The notes below the pieces were generated by a model. That model saw only the letters and a list, made by a program, of their open reading frames with translations, was not told the origin of the DNA and did no database searches. A program made the position numbers and the translations under genes. A stretch of DNA of 64,000 nt, from assembly GCA_017847725.1 (NCBI GenBank), contig JAGAXW010000032.1, positions 1 to 64,000 of the forward strand, in the 5' to 3' direction. Positions 1 through 8,096 of this stretch are shown one piece after another; the stretch's first letter is position 1, and every line of letters starts with the position of its first letter. Source of the DNA: Prevotella sp. (GTDB lineage: Bacteria > Bacteroidota > Bacteroidia > Bacteroidales > Bacteroidaceae).

Positions 1-170
1 TGAAGGCTGGTTTTGCTCTACAAAACTCTTAGATTTCCCATTTTTTGCTATTGCACTTTTTTGTACCGTTCAATTTTGGTGGTATCGTATTTCTGTCTGT
101 GTTTCAGTTGTTTACAAAATACCAAAACACTTCCACATGAAGAATATTGATGTTAACACAGAATTCTTTT
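1..170. other. Non-coding stretch at the left edge
   Basis: I see no credible gene here. The sequence is AT-rich with stop codons in all frames and no recognisable RNA gene. It leads directly into the dispersed repeat that starts near 171. A gene ending just left of the window cannot be excluded. Confidence 0.5.
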
Positions 171-515
171 AAAAAAACAACATTCACAACAATTCGTATC
201 CGTCTGTGTGACTGCGTTTTAGGTGTGAAACTAAGTTTTGGAGGACACAGGCATGCAGTCCAGGTGTGCGCTATCTATCAAATTAGGACGAACCATCATC
301 TATAGCAGGTTTATCACCGTCTGGAGAGCCTTAGTTCATATCGTGCGACGGCCGTGGTAGATATGTGCGACGGCCGTCGCACAATGTGATGCAACCGTTA
401 CAAAAAATGAAATAGGCTATAATGGGAGATGATACAGACGTGACGGTCTGAAAACATAGTTTCACACGTATCTCGTTAAGTGTCAATAGTATACGTATAT
501 TTGTGAAACTGTATT
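171..515. repeat. Dispersed ~330-bp non-coding repeat, copy 1
   Basis: This segment matches 55783-56122 in the same orientation over its whole length. One block, 394-448, is identical for 55 bases to 56006-56060. Internal structure includes an 18-bp perfect palindrome (365-382), an extra half copy of it (343-355), an 11-bp inverted pair GTGTGAAACTA (223-233) and TAGTTTCACAC (457-467), and another TGTGAAAC near 502-509. No open reading frame is shared by both copies, so I read it as a non-coding repeat family, MITE-like or a structured RNA or DNA element. Function unknown. Confidence 0.85.
365..382. repeat. 18-bp perfect palindrome inside repeat copy 1
   Basis: GTGCGACGGCCGTCGCAC reads the same on both strands. 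A partial direct copy, GTGCGACGGCCGT, lies 22 bp upstream at 343-355. The same arrangement is kept in copy 2. It is strikingly GC-rich inside an AT-rich element, and could form a cruciform or hairpin or serve as a protein binding site. Confidence 0.8.
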
Positions 516-716
516 TTTTTCAAATAATTTCTGGAAAAAAGTTTTTCTCGACAAAGCGAATGGAGCGTTATTTTGCGCTTTATCCTGATGACGAGGCGCG
601 TGCCATACGCCATTACGAGTGCAATCTGATGTTGGCAGAGTCGTATACATAAGTTTGTCAGTGTTGGAGGTGACGCTATGCAATGCACTCTGTCGCGACT
701 TGCCCGAATTAAAAGG
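516..716. other. Non-coding gap between repeat copy 1 and the tRNA-Cys terminator
   Basis: Only short reading frames without family resemblance are present, and they overlap the repeat end. I see no promoter or RNA gene. Confidence 0.5.
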
Positions 717-757
717 AAAAGTCGGAAACCTTTTGTTTATCGAGGTTTCCGACTTTT
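717..757 (-). terminator. Rho-independent terminator of tRNA-Cys
   Basis: A perfect 14-bp stem (717-730 with 744-757) has a 13-base loop. On the minus strand it sits just after the tRNA-Cys 3' end and is followed by a T-rich run. The A/T-flanked stem could work in both directions. Confidence 0.85.
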
Positions 758-763
758 GGGGAG

Positions 764-835
764 AGGTGCCTAGCAGATTCGAACTGCTGTAGACGGTTTT
801 GCAGACCGTTGACTAAGCCACTCATCCAAGGCACC
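764..835 (-). tRNA. tRNA-Cys (anticodon GCA)
   Basis: On the minus strand a cloverleaf is visible. The acceptor GGTGCCT pairs with AGGCACC, the anticodon stem ACGGT/ACCGT encloses loop CTGCAAA with anticodon GCA, and the T-arm contains GTTCGAATC. The discriminator is U, as expected for cysteine. CCA is not encoded. A TATCTTTG box lies upstream and a strong hairpin terminator downstream. Confidence 0.92.
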
Positions 836-854
836 AGTTTGCTGTAAGCGGGTG

Positions 855-862
855 CAAAGATA
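855..862 (-). promoter_or_regulatory. -7 box of the tRNA-Cys promoter
   Basis: On the minus strand this reads TATCTTTG, matching the Bacteroidetes consensus TAnnTTTG, 20 bases upstream of the tRNA 5' end. It abuts the stop codon of the preceding small gene. Confidence 0.6.
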
Positions 863-1015
863 CTACTTTTCTGAATAACGGCCAAATTTTTGGCAGTTTT
901 TTTTTAGTTGACAGTCGTCACAGGGACTTTCGCCCCTGTTTATGATGCGATAAATGCGCCAGGCGGCATAGCCTGCGGCAGCGGCGAGAATGACTGAGAC
1001 GATGTAAAGCTGCAT
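863..1015 (-). CDS. Small Cys-rich membrane protein, FeoB-associated type
   Basis: A 50-residue protein with one N-terminal membrane helix (about residues 2-20), a short basic stretch and a Cys cluster CDDCQLKKNC near the C-terminus. This layout fits the FeoB-associated Cys-rich membrane protein family, which in other bacteria accompanies the ferrous iron transporter. I chose the ATG at 1015 because the upstream extension overlaps the lipid kinase gene and is not hydrophobic. The gene starts about 10 bases after that kinase stop codon, so they are probably cotranscribed. No feoB is in the window, so the family call is tentative. Confidence 0.5.
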   Translation of the reverse strand: MQLYIVSVILAAAAGYAAWRIYRIINRGESPCDDCQLKKNCQKFGRYSEK

Positions 1016-1025
1016 GGGGATTCCT

Positions 1026-2072
1026 CTATGAACGTAGTTTTCTGAGCAGCACCTTGTTGATGGCCTGTATCTTGCGCCCACTTCGCTCGATGTCGTCGCG
1101 GATGTCCTCCCTTACGTTGTTCACGTTGTTGAAGAAGTCGCTGAAGGCATTAAGCAGCTGATTGGGCCCTTCTGTATCCTCGTGAGCATCGGGGTTCGTC
1201 ACGATGCGGATGCCGAGGTGCTCTATGCTGACGTCGATGTCGTTGCCCGTCATGATGGGGTCGCCGTCGAAGTGGATGGCCCCCGGCTGTGAGCGGCGTA
1301 TGTGGATGTGCTCGGCGCGGAAGGTCTTGATTTTCGAGTTGTTGCCCAGTGTCTTCATGAAGAGGTCGGCGGCAATCTGCGGCGCCTCAATGGCGTCGAA
1401 CGGCTCCATGATGATGACGTCCATCTTGCCGTCCTTCATCGTGGCTCCAGGGGCGATGTAGGCGTTGTTGCCGTACTGTGATGCGTTGGCACAGGCGATG
1501 AGGAAGGCTTTGTAGTGTGCCGAGCTTTCCTCGTCGACTATTTCGTATGTCTCGGGCCGGTACTTCAGTCCTTCCTTCAGTACATTCTCCACGTAGGTGA
1601 TGGGCCCGCGTTTGCCTGCTTCGGCAAACTTCAGGGAGATGAAGGCGTCGAAGCCCATGCCGCAGGTGCAGAAGAAGGGCAGTCCGTTGATGATGCCGTA
1701 GTCGAAGGGCTCTATCTGGCAGTGGTTGATGATGCTGATGGCCTTCTTGGTGTCCAGCGGTATGCGCAGGTGTCGTGCCAGTCCGTTGCCTGATCCGCAC
1801 GGGATGACAGCCAGTGCCGTGTCGGTATGCACCAGTGAGCGTGCCACCTCGTTGACAGTCCCGTCGCCACCCACGGCCGCGACGATGTCCGTATGCTCAC
1901 TGGCACATTGTTGTGCAATCTTGGCCGCATGCCCCCTGTATTCGGTGTAGCATAGCGTATACTCGAAGCGGCTCTTGTCGAGCAGTTCGTCGACGAGAGC
2001 GGGGATGTCGTCCTTGCTGTGTGTACCCGAAATCGGATTGACGATGAATGTGATGTTTTTCTTTGCGCTCAT
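1026..2072 (-). CDS. YegS/DgkB-type lipid kinase (diacylglycerol or sphingoid-lipid kinase)
   Basis: A 348-residue protein of the DAGK catalytic superfamily. Near the N-terminus is ITFIVNPISGTHSKDD (the NPxSG motif), then AAVGGDGTVNEV, the signature nucleotide-binding GGDGT loop, then PCGSGNGLARHL. The family phosphorylates lipid hydroxyls (diacylglycerol, phosphatidylglycerol, sphingosine or ceramide) with ATP at the inner membrane face. Start chosen at the second Met (2072), because a TATTTTTG promoter box overlaps the region of the first. It is divergent from serine palmitoyltransferase, which raises the possibility of a sphingolipid substrate. That is inference from position only. Confidence 0.85.
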   Translation of the reverse strand: MSAKKNITFIVNPISGTHSKDDIPALVDELLDKSRFEYTLCYTEYRGHAAKIAQQCASEHTDIVAAVGGDGTVNEVARSLVHTDTALAVIPCGSGNGLARHLRIPLDTKKAISIINHCQIEPFDYGIINGLPFFCTCGMGFDAFISLKFAEAGKRGPITYVENVLKEGLKYRPETYEIVDEESSAHYKAFLIACANASQYGNNAYIAPGATMKDGKMDVIIMEPFDAIEAPQIAADLFMKTLGNNSKIKTFRAEHIHIRRSQPGAIHFDGDPIMTGNDIDVSIEHLGIRIVTNPDAHEDTEGPNQLLNAFSDFFNNVNNVREDIRDDIERSGRKIQAINKVLLRKLRS

Positions 2073-2079
2073 TTGTTTG

Positions 2080-2087
2080 CAAAAATA
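2080..2087 (-). promoter_or_regulatory. -7 box for the lipid kinase gene
   Basis: Reads TATTTTTG on the minus strand, 7 bases upstream of the chosen start at 2072. This makes a leaderless or very short-leader transcript likely and argues against the upstream Met. Confidence 0.45.
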
Positions 2088-2182
2088 CAAAAAGATGGAA
2101 GAAAAACCTTCTAAAATTTGGTAAAAATGCAGCGACAGATGAATTTATCTGTATTTTTGTGCACTAATTTGATAAAAATGTG

Positions 2183-2190
2183 TAACTTTG
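2183..2190 (+). promoter_or_regulatory. -7 box for serine palmitoyltransferase
   Basis: TAACTTTG fits TAnnTTTG. A TTTG lies at 2156-2159, a little further upstream than usual. The gene starts 41 bases downstream. Confidence 0.6.
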
Positions 2191-2231
2191 CAGCCTGAAA
2201 CTAACTGTAGCACAGCTACACCTATTTAAAT

Positions 2232-3419
2232 ATGGGACAATTACAAGAAAGATACAAGCATTATCGTGAGCCGCAAAAGTTTATGGAGGCTGACGTATAT
2301 CCCTATTTCCGCGCTATTGAGGGAAAGCAGGGTACTGAAGTAGAAATGGGTGGACACAAGGTTCTCATGTTCGGCTCCAACGCCTATACCGGACTGACGG
2401 GCGACCAGCGCATCATCGATGCCGCCAAGGCAGCCCTCGACAAGTACGGTTCGGGATGTGCCGGCAGCCGCTTCCTTAACGGAACGCTCGACTTGCACGT
2501 ACAGCTGGAGAAAGAAATCTCCGAATTCATCCACAAGGACGACTGTCTGTGCTTCTCCACCGGTTTCTCTGTCAATCAGGGCGTGCTGGCTATAGTAGTC
2601 GGCAAGGACGACTACATTATCTGCGACGACCGCGACCATGCTTCTATTGTCGACGGCCGTCGTTTGTCATTTGCCCGTCAGTTGCACTACAAGCACAACG
2701 ACATGGAAGACTTGGAGCGCGTGCTGCAGAAGCTGCCCCACGACGCCATCAAGCTCATTGTCGTCGACGGTGTCTTCTCGATGGAGGGCGACCTGGCCAA
2801 GCTTCCTGAGATTGTGGAGCTGAAGCACAAGTACAACTGCTCCATCATGGTTGACGAGGCTCACGGCATTGGCGTCTTTGGCGACCACGGCCGTGGCGTC
2901 TGTGACTATTTCGGACTGACCGACGAGGTAGACCTCATCATGGGCACCTTCTCGAAGTCGCTTGCCTCCATCGGCGGTTTCATTGCCTCCGACTGGGACA
3001 CCATCAACTTCCTGCGCCACACGTGCCGCACCTATATCTTCTCGGCTTCCAATACGCCGGCAGCCACTGCGGCAGCCCTTGAGGCGCTGCACATCCTGCA
3101 GAAGGAGCCCGAGCGCATCGAGGCCCTGTGGAAGGTGACCAAGTATGCCTTGAGGCGTTTCTCGGAGGAGGGCTTCGAGATTGGCGACACGGAGAGCCCC
3201 ATCATTCCCCTCTATGTGCGTGATGTCGACAAGACCTTCCTTGTCACAGCCTTGGCCTTCAAGGCCGGCGTCTTCATCAATCCGGTCATTCCGCCAGCCT
3301 GTGCCCCTCAGGACACACTTGTGCGCTATGCGCTCATGGCCACCCACACCGAGGAGCAGGTAGAGCGCTCGGTCAAGGCGCTGAAGAAGATCTTCGTGGA
3401 GCAGGGCATCATCAAATAA
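2232..3419 (+). CDS. spt: Serine palmitoyltransferase (alpha-oxoamine synthase)
   Basis: A 395-residue PLP enzyme of the BioF/KBL/SPT family. It condenses L-serine with an acyl-CoA to 3-ketosphinganine, the first step of sphingolipid synthesis. Visible features: GSNAYTGLTGDQR, YGSGCAGSRFLNG, VDEAHGIGVFG with the PLP-contacting Asp and His, and GTFSKSLASIGGF containing the Schiff-base lysine. Length and the N-terminal YPYFRAIEGKQGTEV match the Bacteroides enzyme more closely than E. coli Kbl or BioF, and there is no tdh partner nearby. It has its own promoter and lies divergent from a lipid kinase. Confidence 0.88.
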   Translation: MGQLQERYKHYREPQKFMEADVYPYFRAIEGKQGTEVEMGGHKVLMFGSNAYTGLTGDQRIIDAAKAALDKYGSGCAGSRFLNGTLDLHVQLEKEISEFIHKDDCLCFSTGFSVNQGVLAIVVGKDDYIICDDRDHASIVDGRRLSFARQLHYKHNDMEDLERVLQKLPHDAIKLIVVDGVFSMEGDLAKLPEIVELKHKYNCSIMVDEAHGIGVFGDHGRGVCDYFGLTDEVDLIMGTFSKSLASIGGFIASDWDTINFLRHTCRTYIFSASNTPAATAAALEALHILQKEPERIEALWKVTKYALRRFSEEGFEIGDTESPIIPLYVRDVDKTFLVTALAFKAGVFINPVIPPACAPQDTLVRYALMATHTEEQVERSVKALKKIFVEQGIIK

Positions 3420-3430
3420 TTGCGTAAAAA

Positions 3431-3462
3431 TTTGTGCAGGTGCAAAATTTTTAGTAATTTTG
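3431..3462 (+). promoter_or_regulatory. Promoter of tRNA-Pro
   Basis: TTTG at 3431-3434, a 20-base spacer, then TAATTTTG at 3455-3462. This is a near-ideal Bacteroidetes -33/-7 pair ending 17 bases before the tRNA. Confidence 0.7.
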
Positions 3463-3479
3463 CACCCGCTTTTCGGCAG

Positions 3480-3552
3480 CGAGGTGTAGCGCAGTTGGTA
3501 GCGTTCCTGGTTTGGGACCAGGCTGTCGCAGGTTCGAGTCCTGTCACCTCGA
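3480..3552 (+). tRNA. tRNA-Pro (anticodon TGG)
   Basis: The acceptor CGAGGTG pairs with CACCTCG, and the anticodon stem CCTGG/CCAGG encloses TTTGGGA with anticodon TGG. The T-arm contains GGTTCGAGTCC. The D-arm GTAGCGCAGTTGGTAGC is typical. CCA is not encoded. A short open reading frame read through it is an artefact. Confidence 0.93.
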
Positions 3553-3568
3553 CTTTGTTGAACTTCGT

Positions 3569-3608
3569 AAGAATCCTACACGAATATGGTGTGGGATTCT
3601 TATTTTTA
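3569..3608 (+). terminator. Terminator after tRNA-Pro
   Basis: The 13-bp stem AAGAATCCTACAC/GTGTGGGATTCTT (one G-U pair) is followed by ATTTTTAT. Confidence 0.75.
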
Positions 3609-3618
3609 TGGTTTAAAA

Positions 3619-3650
3619 TTTGGCGGTTTGTATGTTTTTGCCTACCTTTG
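3619..3650 (+). promoter_or_regulatory. Promoter for the membrane AraC-type sensor
   Basis: TTTG at 3619-3622, a 20-base spacer, and TACCTTTG at 3643-3650. The gene starts 31 bases downstream. Confidence 0.6.
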
Positions 3651-3681
3651 TAGACGGAAGTTTCTACCATAACCTGAACAG

Positions 3682-6129
3682 ATGATCTGTCTACTGAAGA
3701 AAGCCTGTGCAACCCTCTTGTTGCTGCTGACGGCAATGATGACGTCGGCTGGTGAAGAAGACCGCATATTCTACGCGTACGATGCCTCCAACGGTCTGGC
3801 CGACAACAGTGCGCAGGTGGTCATGTGCACCAAGACGGGCCGCATTGCCGTTTCCACCATAGGTCATGTCAACTTCTTCGACGGTTCCTCCTTTGTCCAT
3901 GCCGACCCGTTGCCGGAGGACATTGCCCCGCTGCCAGGCTATGGCGGCGGCTACCAGATTTGTTTCGACCGCTTCCATCACCTGTGGGTGAAGAACGACC
4001 GCATGATGACCTGTGTCGACCTGCTGACGGAGCGATTCATCAGAGACGTGCCCGCAGAGATTCGCAAGATGGGCGTCAGCGAGAACGTCGCCGACTTCTA
4101 TAGTGACGGCGAGAGCAACATCTGGTTCCGTTCGGGCCAGCGCATTTTCTCCCCTGCGCTCAAGAAGAGTTTCAAGATCAGCCACCCGTCGGAGGTCAGC
4201 GATGTCGACGTTCTGGGCGACAGCCTGCTGCTGATGTTCCACAAGGACGGCTCCTTGGCAGTCTACGACTACAAGACGCAGCGCTTCCTCCGCCGCGACG
4301 CGCCTTTCAGCGCCGGCGAGGAAGACCGCTACGACAAGCCGTCGGAGAAATGCCTGATAGGCCACGACTATTACCAGCTGCGCAACGGCGACGGCGGGTC
4401 TGTCATGCTGCGCTACCACATTGGCACCCACAAGTGGGAACGGCTGATAGAAGTCCCCTTCCGCATGAATGCCCTTTGTCCGTATGAAGACCGGCTCTAC
4501 ATCGGTGCGGAGCGCGGTTATATCGTGTATAACCTTTCCAGTGGAGCATACCGTCACTATCCGGTGCTGCAGCTCACCAAGGGGCGTCAGCAGATGGCCA
4601 ATATCATGTCGATCTGTTTCGACCGTCAGGGCGGCATGTGGATAGGTACCGCCCTCCGTGGGCTGCTCTACTGCAAGCCCTTTGACGTGCCCTTCAAGGT
4701 CTGCTCGCCCGAGAGTCCCGAGGGCCTCCGCTACGGTCGCATGATGGACCAGCAGGTACAAGCCTCGGAGCCCCTGCCGCGCAAGGTCAACTGTGTCTTT
4801 ACTGACAGCCGCGGCTGGAGGTGGACAGGCTCTTACAACGGTGTGATGCTGGAGCGGGGCGATGGCAGCCAGCGGCGCTTCACCCATAAGGACGGACTGA
4901 CCAACGAGGTGGTTCACTCCATTGTCGAAGACGACGAGCACCATGTGTGGGCAGCCACCAGTTTCGGTGTGGCGCGGCTGATGGTGCGCGACGGCGATGT
5001 CTACCACGTGGAGGTCTATACCAATCAAGACAACGTACCCAACGAAACCTTTCTCAACGGCCGTGTCGCTAAACTCCCCGACGGCACCATCGTCATGCAG
5101 TCGCTCGACCATTATATGTATTTCAATCCCCGCCTGATGCAGGCCGACCGCATGGGCTCCGTCAAGCTCTATCCCAAGCTGGTCAAGTTGGAGGTTAACG
5201 GCACCGAGCTGGAGGCTGGCGACGAATTGGAAGGGCGGGTCATCATCGACCGTGCCGTGTCGCGAGTCAGGAATTTCAGTGTCAACTACGACCAGAACTC
5301 CATCCTCATGGTATTCTCTGGACTGAATTATGTACGACCGATACAGACCTACTATCGGGTGAGGGTGCAGGGCATAGCCGGCTACGAAGAGTGGCGGACG
5401 CTGTCGTATGGCAAGTCGGGTGGGCTGGTGGACAACAAGGGCCGGCTGCGCCTGCCGCTGCTGTCGCTCAAGCCCGGCCACTACCGGGTAGAGCTGCAAG
5501 CCTCGCTGTGGCCCGAGACGTGGCCTCAGGAGCCTTATGTGTGGGAGTTCGATGTCGAGGAGCCGTGGTGGCGCACCACAGGTCTCTACCTGTTGTTAGG
5601 CGTACTGGTGCTGGCCATGCTGCTCGTCAACTTCTATTATTTCAACCGCAATACCCGTCTGCTTACCATGTGCAACAATGCCGAGGACGAGCTGGTGCAT
5701 CGCGTGCGCAGCTATGCGTCGCGCTGTGCGCTTATGCACAGCGAACTGCTCTCGCCCTTTGTTGCCTCCGGCGACCAGTCGAAGAAGAGCGACCTCAGTG
5801 CCGGGTTCATCGATGTCATGCTGAAGATAGTGCCTTACGTCAATCAGTTGCAAGGCCAACGCTTCACCATGAGACAGCTGTCCAACCTGACGGGCGTCGA
5901 GCTGTCGGAGCTATATAGCCTGATGGCGTCCAATCTGGACAAGTCGCCGCGCGAGTTGGTAGGTTGCCTGCGCCTGCAGGAAGCCGCCCAGCTCCTGCTC
6001 ACCACCGACGCTTCCGTCGATGCTATTGCCAGTCAGTGTGGCTTCGTCACGCCCGACTATTTTATCTCCTCCTTCTATCACAAGTACCGGCTGACGCCCC
6101 AGGACTACCGCAGCACGATGGCCCGATAG
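3682..6129 (+). CDS. Membrane sensor with propeller, Y_Y_Y and AraC-type DNA-binding domain
   Basis: An 815-residue protein. It has a signal sequence (about 1-23), a long extracytoplasmic region with repeats resembling the two-propeller sensor of Bacteroidetes hybrid two-component systems (DRQGGMWIGTALRGLL and EDDEHHVWAATSFGVARL are typical), a Y_Y_Y-like beta domain (about 525-625), one membrane helix (about 632-654), then a cytoplasmic tail ending in an AraC-type helix-turn-helix (about 715-815, with LRLQEAAQLLLTTDASVDAI). Unlike classical HTCS regulators it has no histidine kinase and no receiver domain, so signal must pass directly across the membrane. Its 3' end overlaps the convergent plug gene by 25 bases. 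Target genes unknown; no SusC/D pair lies nearby. Confidence 0.82.
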   Translation: MICLLKKACATLLLLLTAMMTSAGEEDRIFYAYDASNGLADNSAQVVMCTKTGRIAVSTIGHVNFFDGSSFVHADPLPEDIAPLPGYGGGYQICFDRFHHLWVKNDRMMTCVDLLTERFIRDVPAEIRKMGVSENVADFYSDGESNIWFRSGQRIFSPALKKSFKISHPSEVSDVDVLGDSLLLMFHKDGSLAVYDYKTQRFLRRDAPFSAGEEDRYDKPSEKCLIGHDYYQLRNGDGGSVMLRYHIGTHKWERLIEVPFRMNALCPYEDRLYIGAERGYIVYNLSSGAYRHYPVLQLTKGRQQMANIMSICFDRQGGMWIGTALRGLLYCKPFDVPFKVCSPESPEGLRYGRMMDQQVQASEPLPRKVNCVFTDSRGWRWTGSYNGVMLERGDGSQRRFTHKDGLTNEVVHSIVEDDEHHVWAATSFGVARLMVRDGDVYHVEVYTNQDNVPNETFLNGRVAKLPDGTIVMQSLDHYMYFNPRLMQADRMGSVKLYPKLVKLEVNGTELEAGDELEGRVIIDRAVSRVRNFSVNYDQNSILMVFSGLNYVRPIQTYYRVRVQGIAGYEEWRTLSYGKSGGLVDNKGRLRLPLLSLKPGHYRVELQASLWPETWPQEPYVWEFDVEEPWWRTTGLYLLLGVLVLAMLLVNFYYFNRNTRLLTMCNNAEDELVHRVRSYASRCALMHSELLSPFVASGDQSKKSDLSAGFIDVMLKIVPYVNQLQGQRFTMRQLSNLTGVELSELYSLMASNLDKSPRELVGCLRLQEAAQLLLTTDASVDAIASQCGFVTPDYFISSFYHKYRLTPQDYRSTMAR

Positions 6130-7319
6130 CCCACCAGTCGCCACGTGCGTCCGCCTGTCTCCTTATAGTAGACGAGCGCCTGGTAGCGGTTCTCCGTCTG
6201 GAAGTAGTTGCCTTCCGGCTGCGCCACGGCCCCTTTCTCGTCGACGTACTGATACGAGTAGTACCCCTGTTTCTGTAGCAGTGCCGTATAGTACACGCCT
6301 CGTGCGCCGTCGTATCTCATGCGGTAGTTGTCGCGCCGGCTGTCGGTGGCCCAGTGGCCGTCCAGAAAGAGCGCTCCGCAGTAGGGCGCCTGCAGTTCGT
6401 AGTTGACCCACACGTAGTCGCACGTATAGTCCGACTCCGACCGCTCGCTGTTGCGTATGCAGAAGGCCCCGTCGGCATCCACGTCGGTCAGGTAGTTGCG
6501 GCTGACGGTGGTAGGGTAGGGGTAGGCCTGGTAGTTGTGCCCGTCCCACTCGATGCGGTCCAGTCCCATCGTGGCGTGGCTGACGTCGAGCACCTCGAAC
6601 TTATGATATTCGTTGCCTGCGTCGAAGATGAGTCCGCGGTTGTGCTCCCAGCGCAGTCCCTGGCCGTTGATGAAGTTAGGCTCCACGTCGTGGCGTGCCG
6701 TCGCCTCGCGCCAGTTCTGCATCACCACGGTGTGCAGCTGTTCGTCGAGGTGGGTCACGCGCAGTCCGTTGTAGTTGACGGTCATTGCCACCTGCTGGTG
6801 TGTCTGGTTGTGGTCGATGTCCGTGTTGGTGGTCACCTCCAGTCCCACGTCGACGCTGTTCTCCACTACGTAGAATTCCACCTTCAGCAGTGTCTCGCCG
6901 CCCTCGTCCTCGTCGTTCACGGTCAGCCGGTAGTTGCCGCTCATGCGCAGTCGCCACCGCTCGTTGGGTATGGTCAGTTCGTAGTGCGTATACAGCACGG
7001 TGGTGTTGATAGAGTTCTGGTAGTTGTCTATCGGCTGGTCGTTGAATCCGTCGAGCCAGTCGCTCTCGAAGATGCCCTCCGACACCGTCCAGTCAGCCTC
7101 GCAGTGCTCCAGCCGGGCCACCAGCCTGTGGTTGTCGTGCGACAGTTCGTCGAATCCCACCACCATTCTGTCGGCGCTGCCCAGCACCATGACGGGTCGG
7201 TTCAGCCAGTCGCCGTTGACGATGCTGGTTAGCGACTTGACACGTGGCGAGAAGATGGTGTTCCCCGCCAGGGCCGTCTGCGCCGCGAGCAGCAGTAAAA
7301 TGAAAAAACGTTGCTTCAT
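6105..7319 (-). CDS. Type IX secretion system plug protein (DUF5103 family)
   Basis: A 404-residue protein with a cleavable signal peptide (MKQRFFILLLLAAQTALA). The body resembles the DUF5103 / T9SS plug family: an N-terminal beta domain with FDELSHDNHRLVARLEHC, ADW and YELTIPNERWRLRMSGNYRL, then a second beta domain. In Flavobacterium the plug protein closes the periplasmic side of the SprA translocon when no cargo is passing. Here it is monocistronic, with promoter box TATTTTTG just upstream, and convergent with the AraC-type sensor gene. Family assignment is from pattern recognition. Confidence 0.75.
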   Translation of the reverse strand: MKQRFFILLLLAAQTALAGNTIFSPRVKSLTSIVNGDWLNRPVMVLGSADRMVVGFDELSHDNHRLVARLEHCEADWTVSEGIFESDWLDGFNDQPIDNYQNSINTTVLYTHYELTIPNERWRLRMSGNYRLTVNDEDEGGETLLKVEFYVVENSVDVGLEVTTNTDIDHNQTHQQVAMTVNYNGLRVTHLDEQLHTVVMQNWREATARHDVEPNFINGQGLRWEHNRGLIFDAGNEYHKFEVLDVSHATMGLDRIEWDGHNYQAYPYPTTVSRNYLTDVDADGAFCIRNSERSESDYTCDYVWVNYELQAPYCGALFLDGHWATDSRRDNYRMRYDGARGVYYTALLQKQGYYSYQYVDEKGAVAQPEGNYFQTENRYQALVYYKETGGRTWRLVGYRAIVLR

Positions 7320-7323
7320 GCTG

Positions 7324-7331
7324 CAAAAATA
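7324..7331 (-). promoter_or_regulatory. -7 box for the T9SS plug gene
   Basis: TATTTTTG on the minus strand, 5 bases before the ATG, implying an almost leaderless mRNA. Confidence 0.45.
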
Positions 7332-7344
7332 GTAAATTTTTACT

Positions 7345-7352
7345 TATCTTTG
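7345..7352 (+). promoter_or_regulatory. -7 box for the 7362 lipoprotein gene
   Basis: TATCTTTG, 10 bases before the ATG, in the 42-base divergent interval shared with the plug gene. Confidence 0.5.
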
Positions 7353-7361
7353 CACTGAAAT

Positions 7362-7994
7362 ATGAAAAAGATTCCGTTTTTCATCCTTCCGGCGCTCCTA
7401 CTACTGTCCGTTGCGGGCTGTCGCCAGCGGCGCGATGCCGCCTACTACGAGCGAATGGTCGACAGTATCCGAAAGGCAGAGACCGTCAGCGAGTTGCAGC
7501 AGCAGGCTGGCATCCACAGCGACCCCGTCGTAGCCTTCTTCGACACGCTCTCGCTGGTGCCGCTCCCTCTCGAGTCAGAAGGTGCCGACCTCTATCGGCT
7601 GGGCCATTTCTCGCGTGCCCCCTATGCCGTATGCCAGTGGCTGGGCTTCCCCCCCGAAGTCCGTCTGAGCGCCCTCATGCTCCCCACCCACAAGGACCAC
7701 CGCGTGGTGCTCTTGGCCGAGCAGTCCGACTCGCTGGCCCCCATGCTCTACCTGCAGACGCTCACGCGCCAGTATAAGCCCGTCGACCAGATGTGCATCT
7801 ATGAGGAGCGTCCCGACGACCGCCTCGACGACACGGGCAAGACCCTGATGGACTATTTTATCACCAGCGACCACGCCGTCACGCTGATGCAGTATTTCGT
7901 ACCCTCCCACAGTGGCAAGCGCCAGCTGGAGTCCACCCGCCGCTTTGTCATCACCCCCGACGGCCGTTTTGAGGAAGAAGTCATCGAGTTCTGA
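7362..7994 (+). CDS. Putative lipoprotein of unknown function
   Basis: A 210-residue protein. It begins with a lipoprotein signal (MKKIPFFILPALLLLSVAGC, Cys 20 as lipidation site), followed by a charged segment and a soluble domain I do not recognise. The composition is rich in acidic residues and Pro, with no membrane helix after the signal. It is divergent from the plug gene and shares a short promoter interval with it. Whether it has a role in secretion is unknown. Confidence 0.7.
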   Translation: MKKIPFFILPALLLLSVAGCRQRRDAAYYERMVDSIRKAETVSELQQQAGIHSDPVVAFFDTLSLVPLPLESEGADLYRLGHFSRAPYAVCQWLGFPPEVRLSALMLPTHKDHRVVLLAEQSDSLAPMLYLQTLTRQYKPVDQMCIYEERPDDRLDDTGKTLMDYFITSDHAVTLMQYFVPSHSGKRQLESTRRFVITPDGRFEEEVIEF

Positions 7995-8096
7995 CCGATA
8001 CGCCCGCCGCCTTGCTGCCCGCGCCCCTGCGTGGCCGTCGGCGTGGCCTCGTTCGCTTTTATTGCCGCTTTTCTTGTATTATTGCCAAATTATTCT

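Noticed and set aside
413..425. TATAAT-like sequence in the repeat as a promoter
   Set aside because: Bacteroidetes primary promoters use TAnnTTTG; no such box or downstream gene fits.
3420..3653. Open reading frame of 77 codons over the tRNA-Pro
   Set aside because: It reads through the tRNA and its terminator and has no family resemblance.
3691..5499. 602-codon reverse-strand open frame opposite the AraC-type sensor
   Set aside because: The forward frame has clear domains. The reverse frame is a product of G/C-ending codons and lacks any motif.
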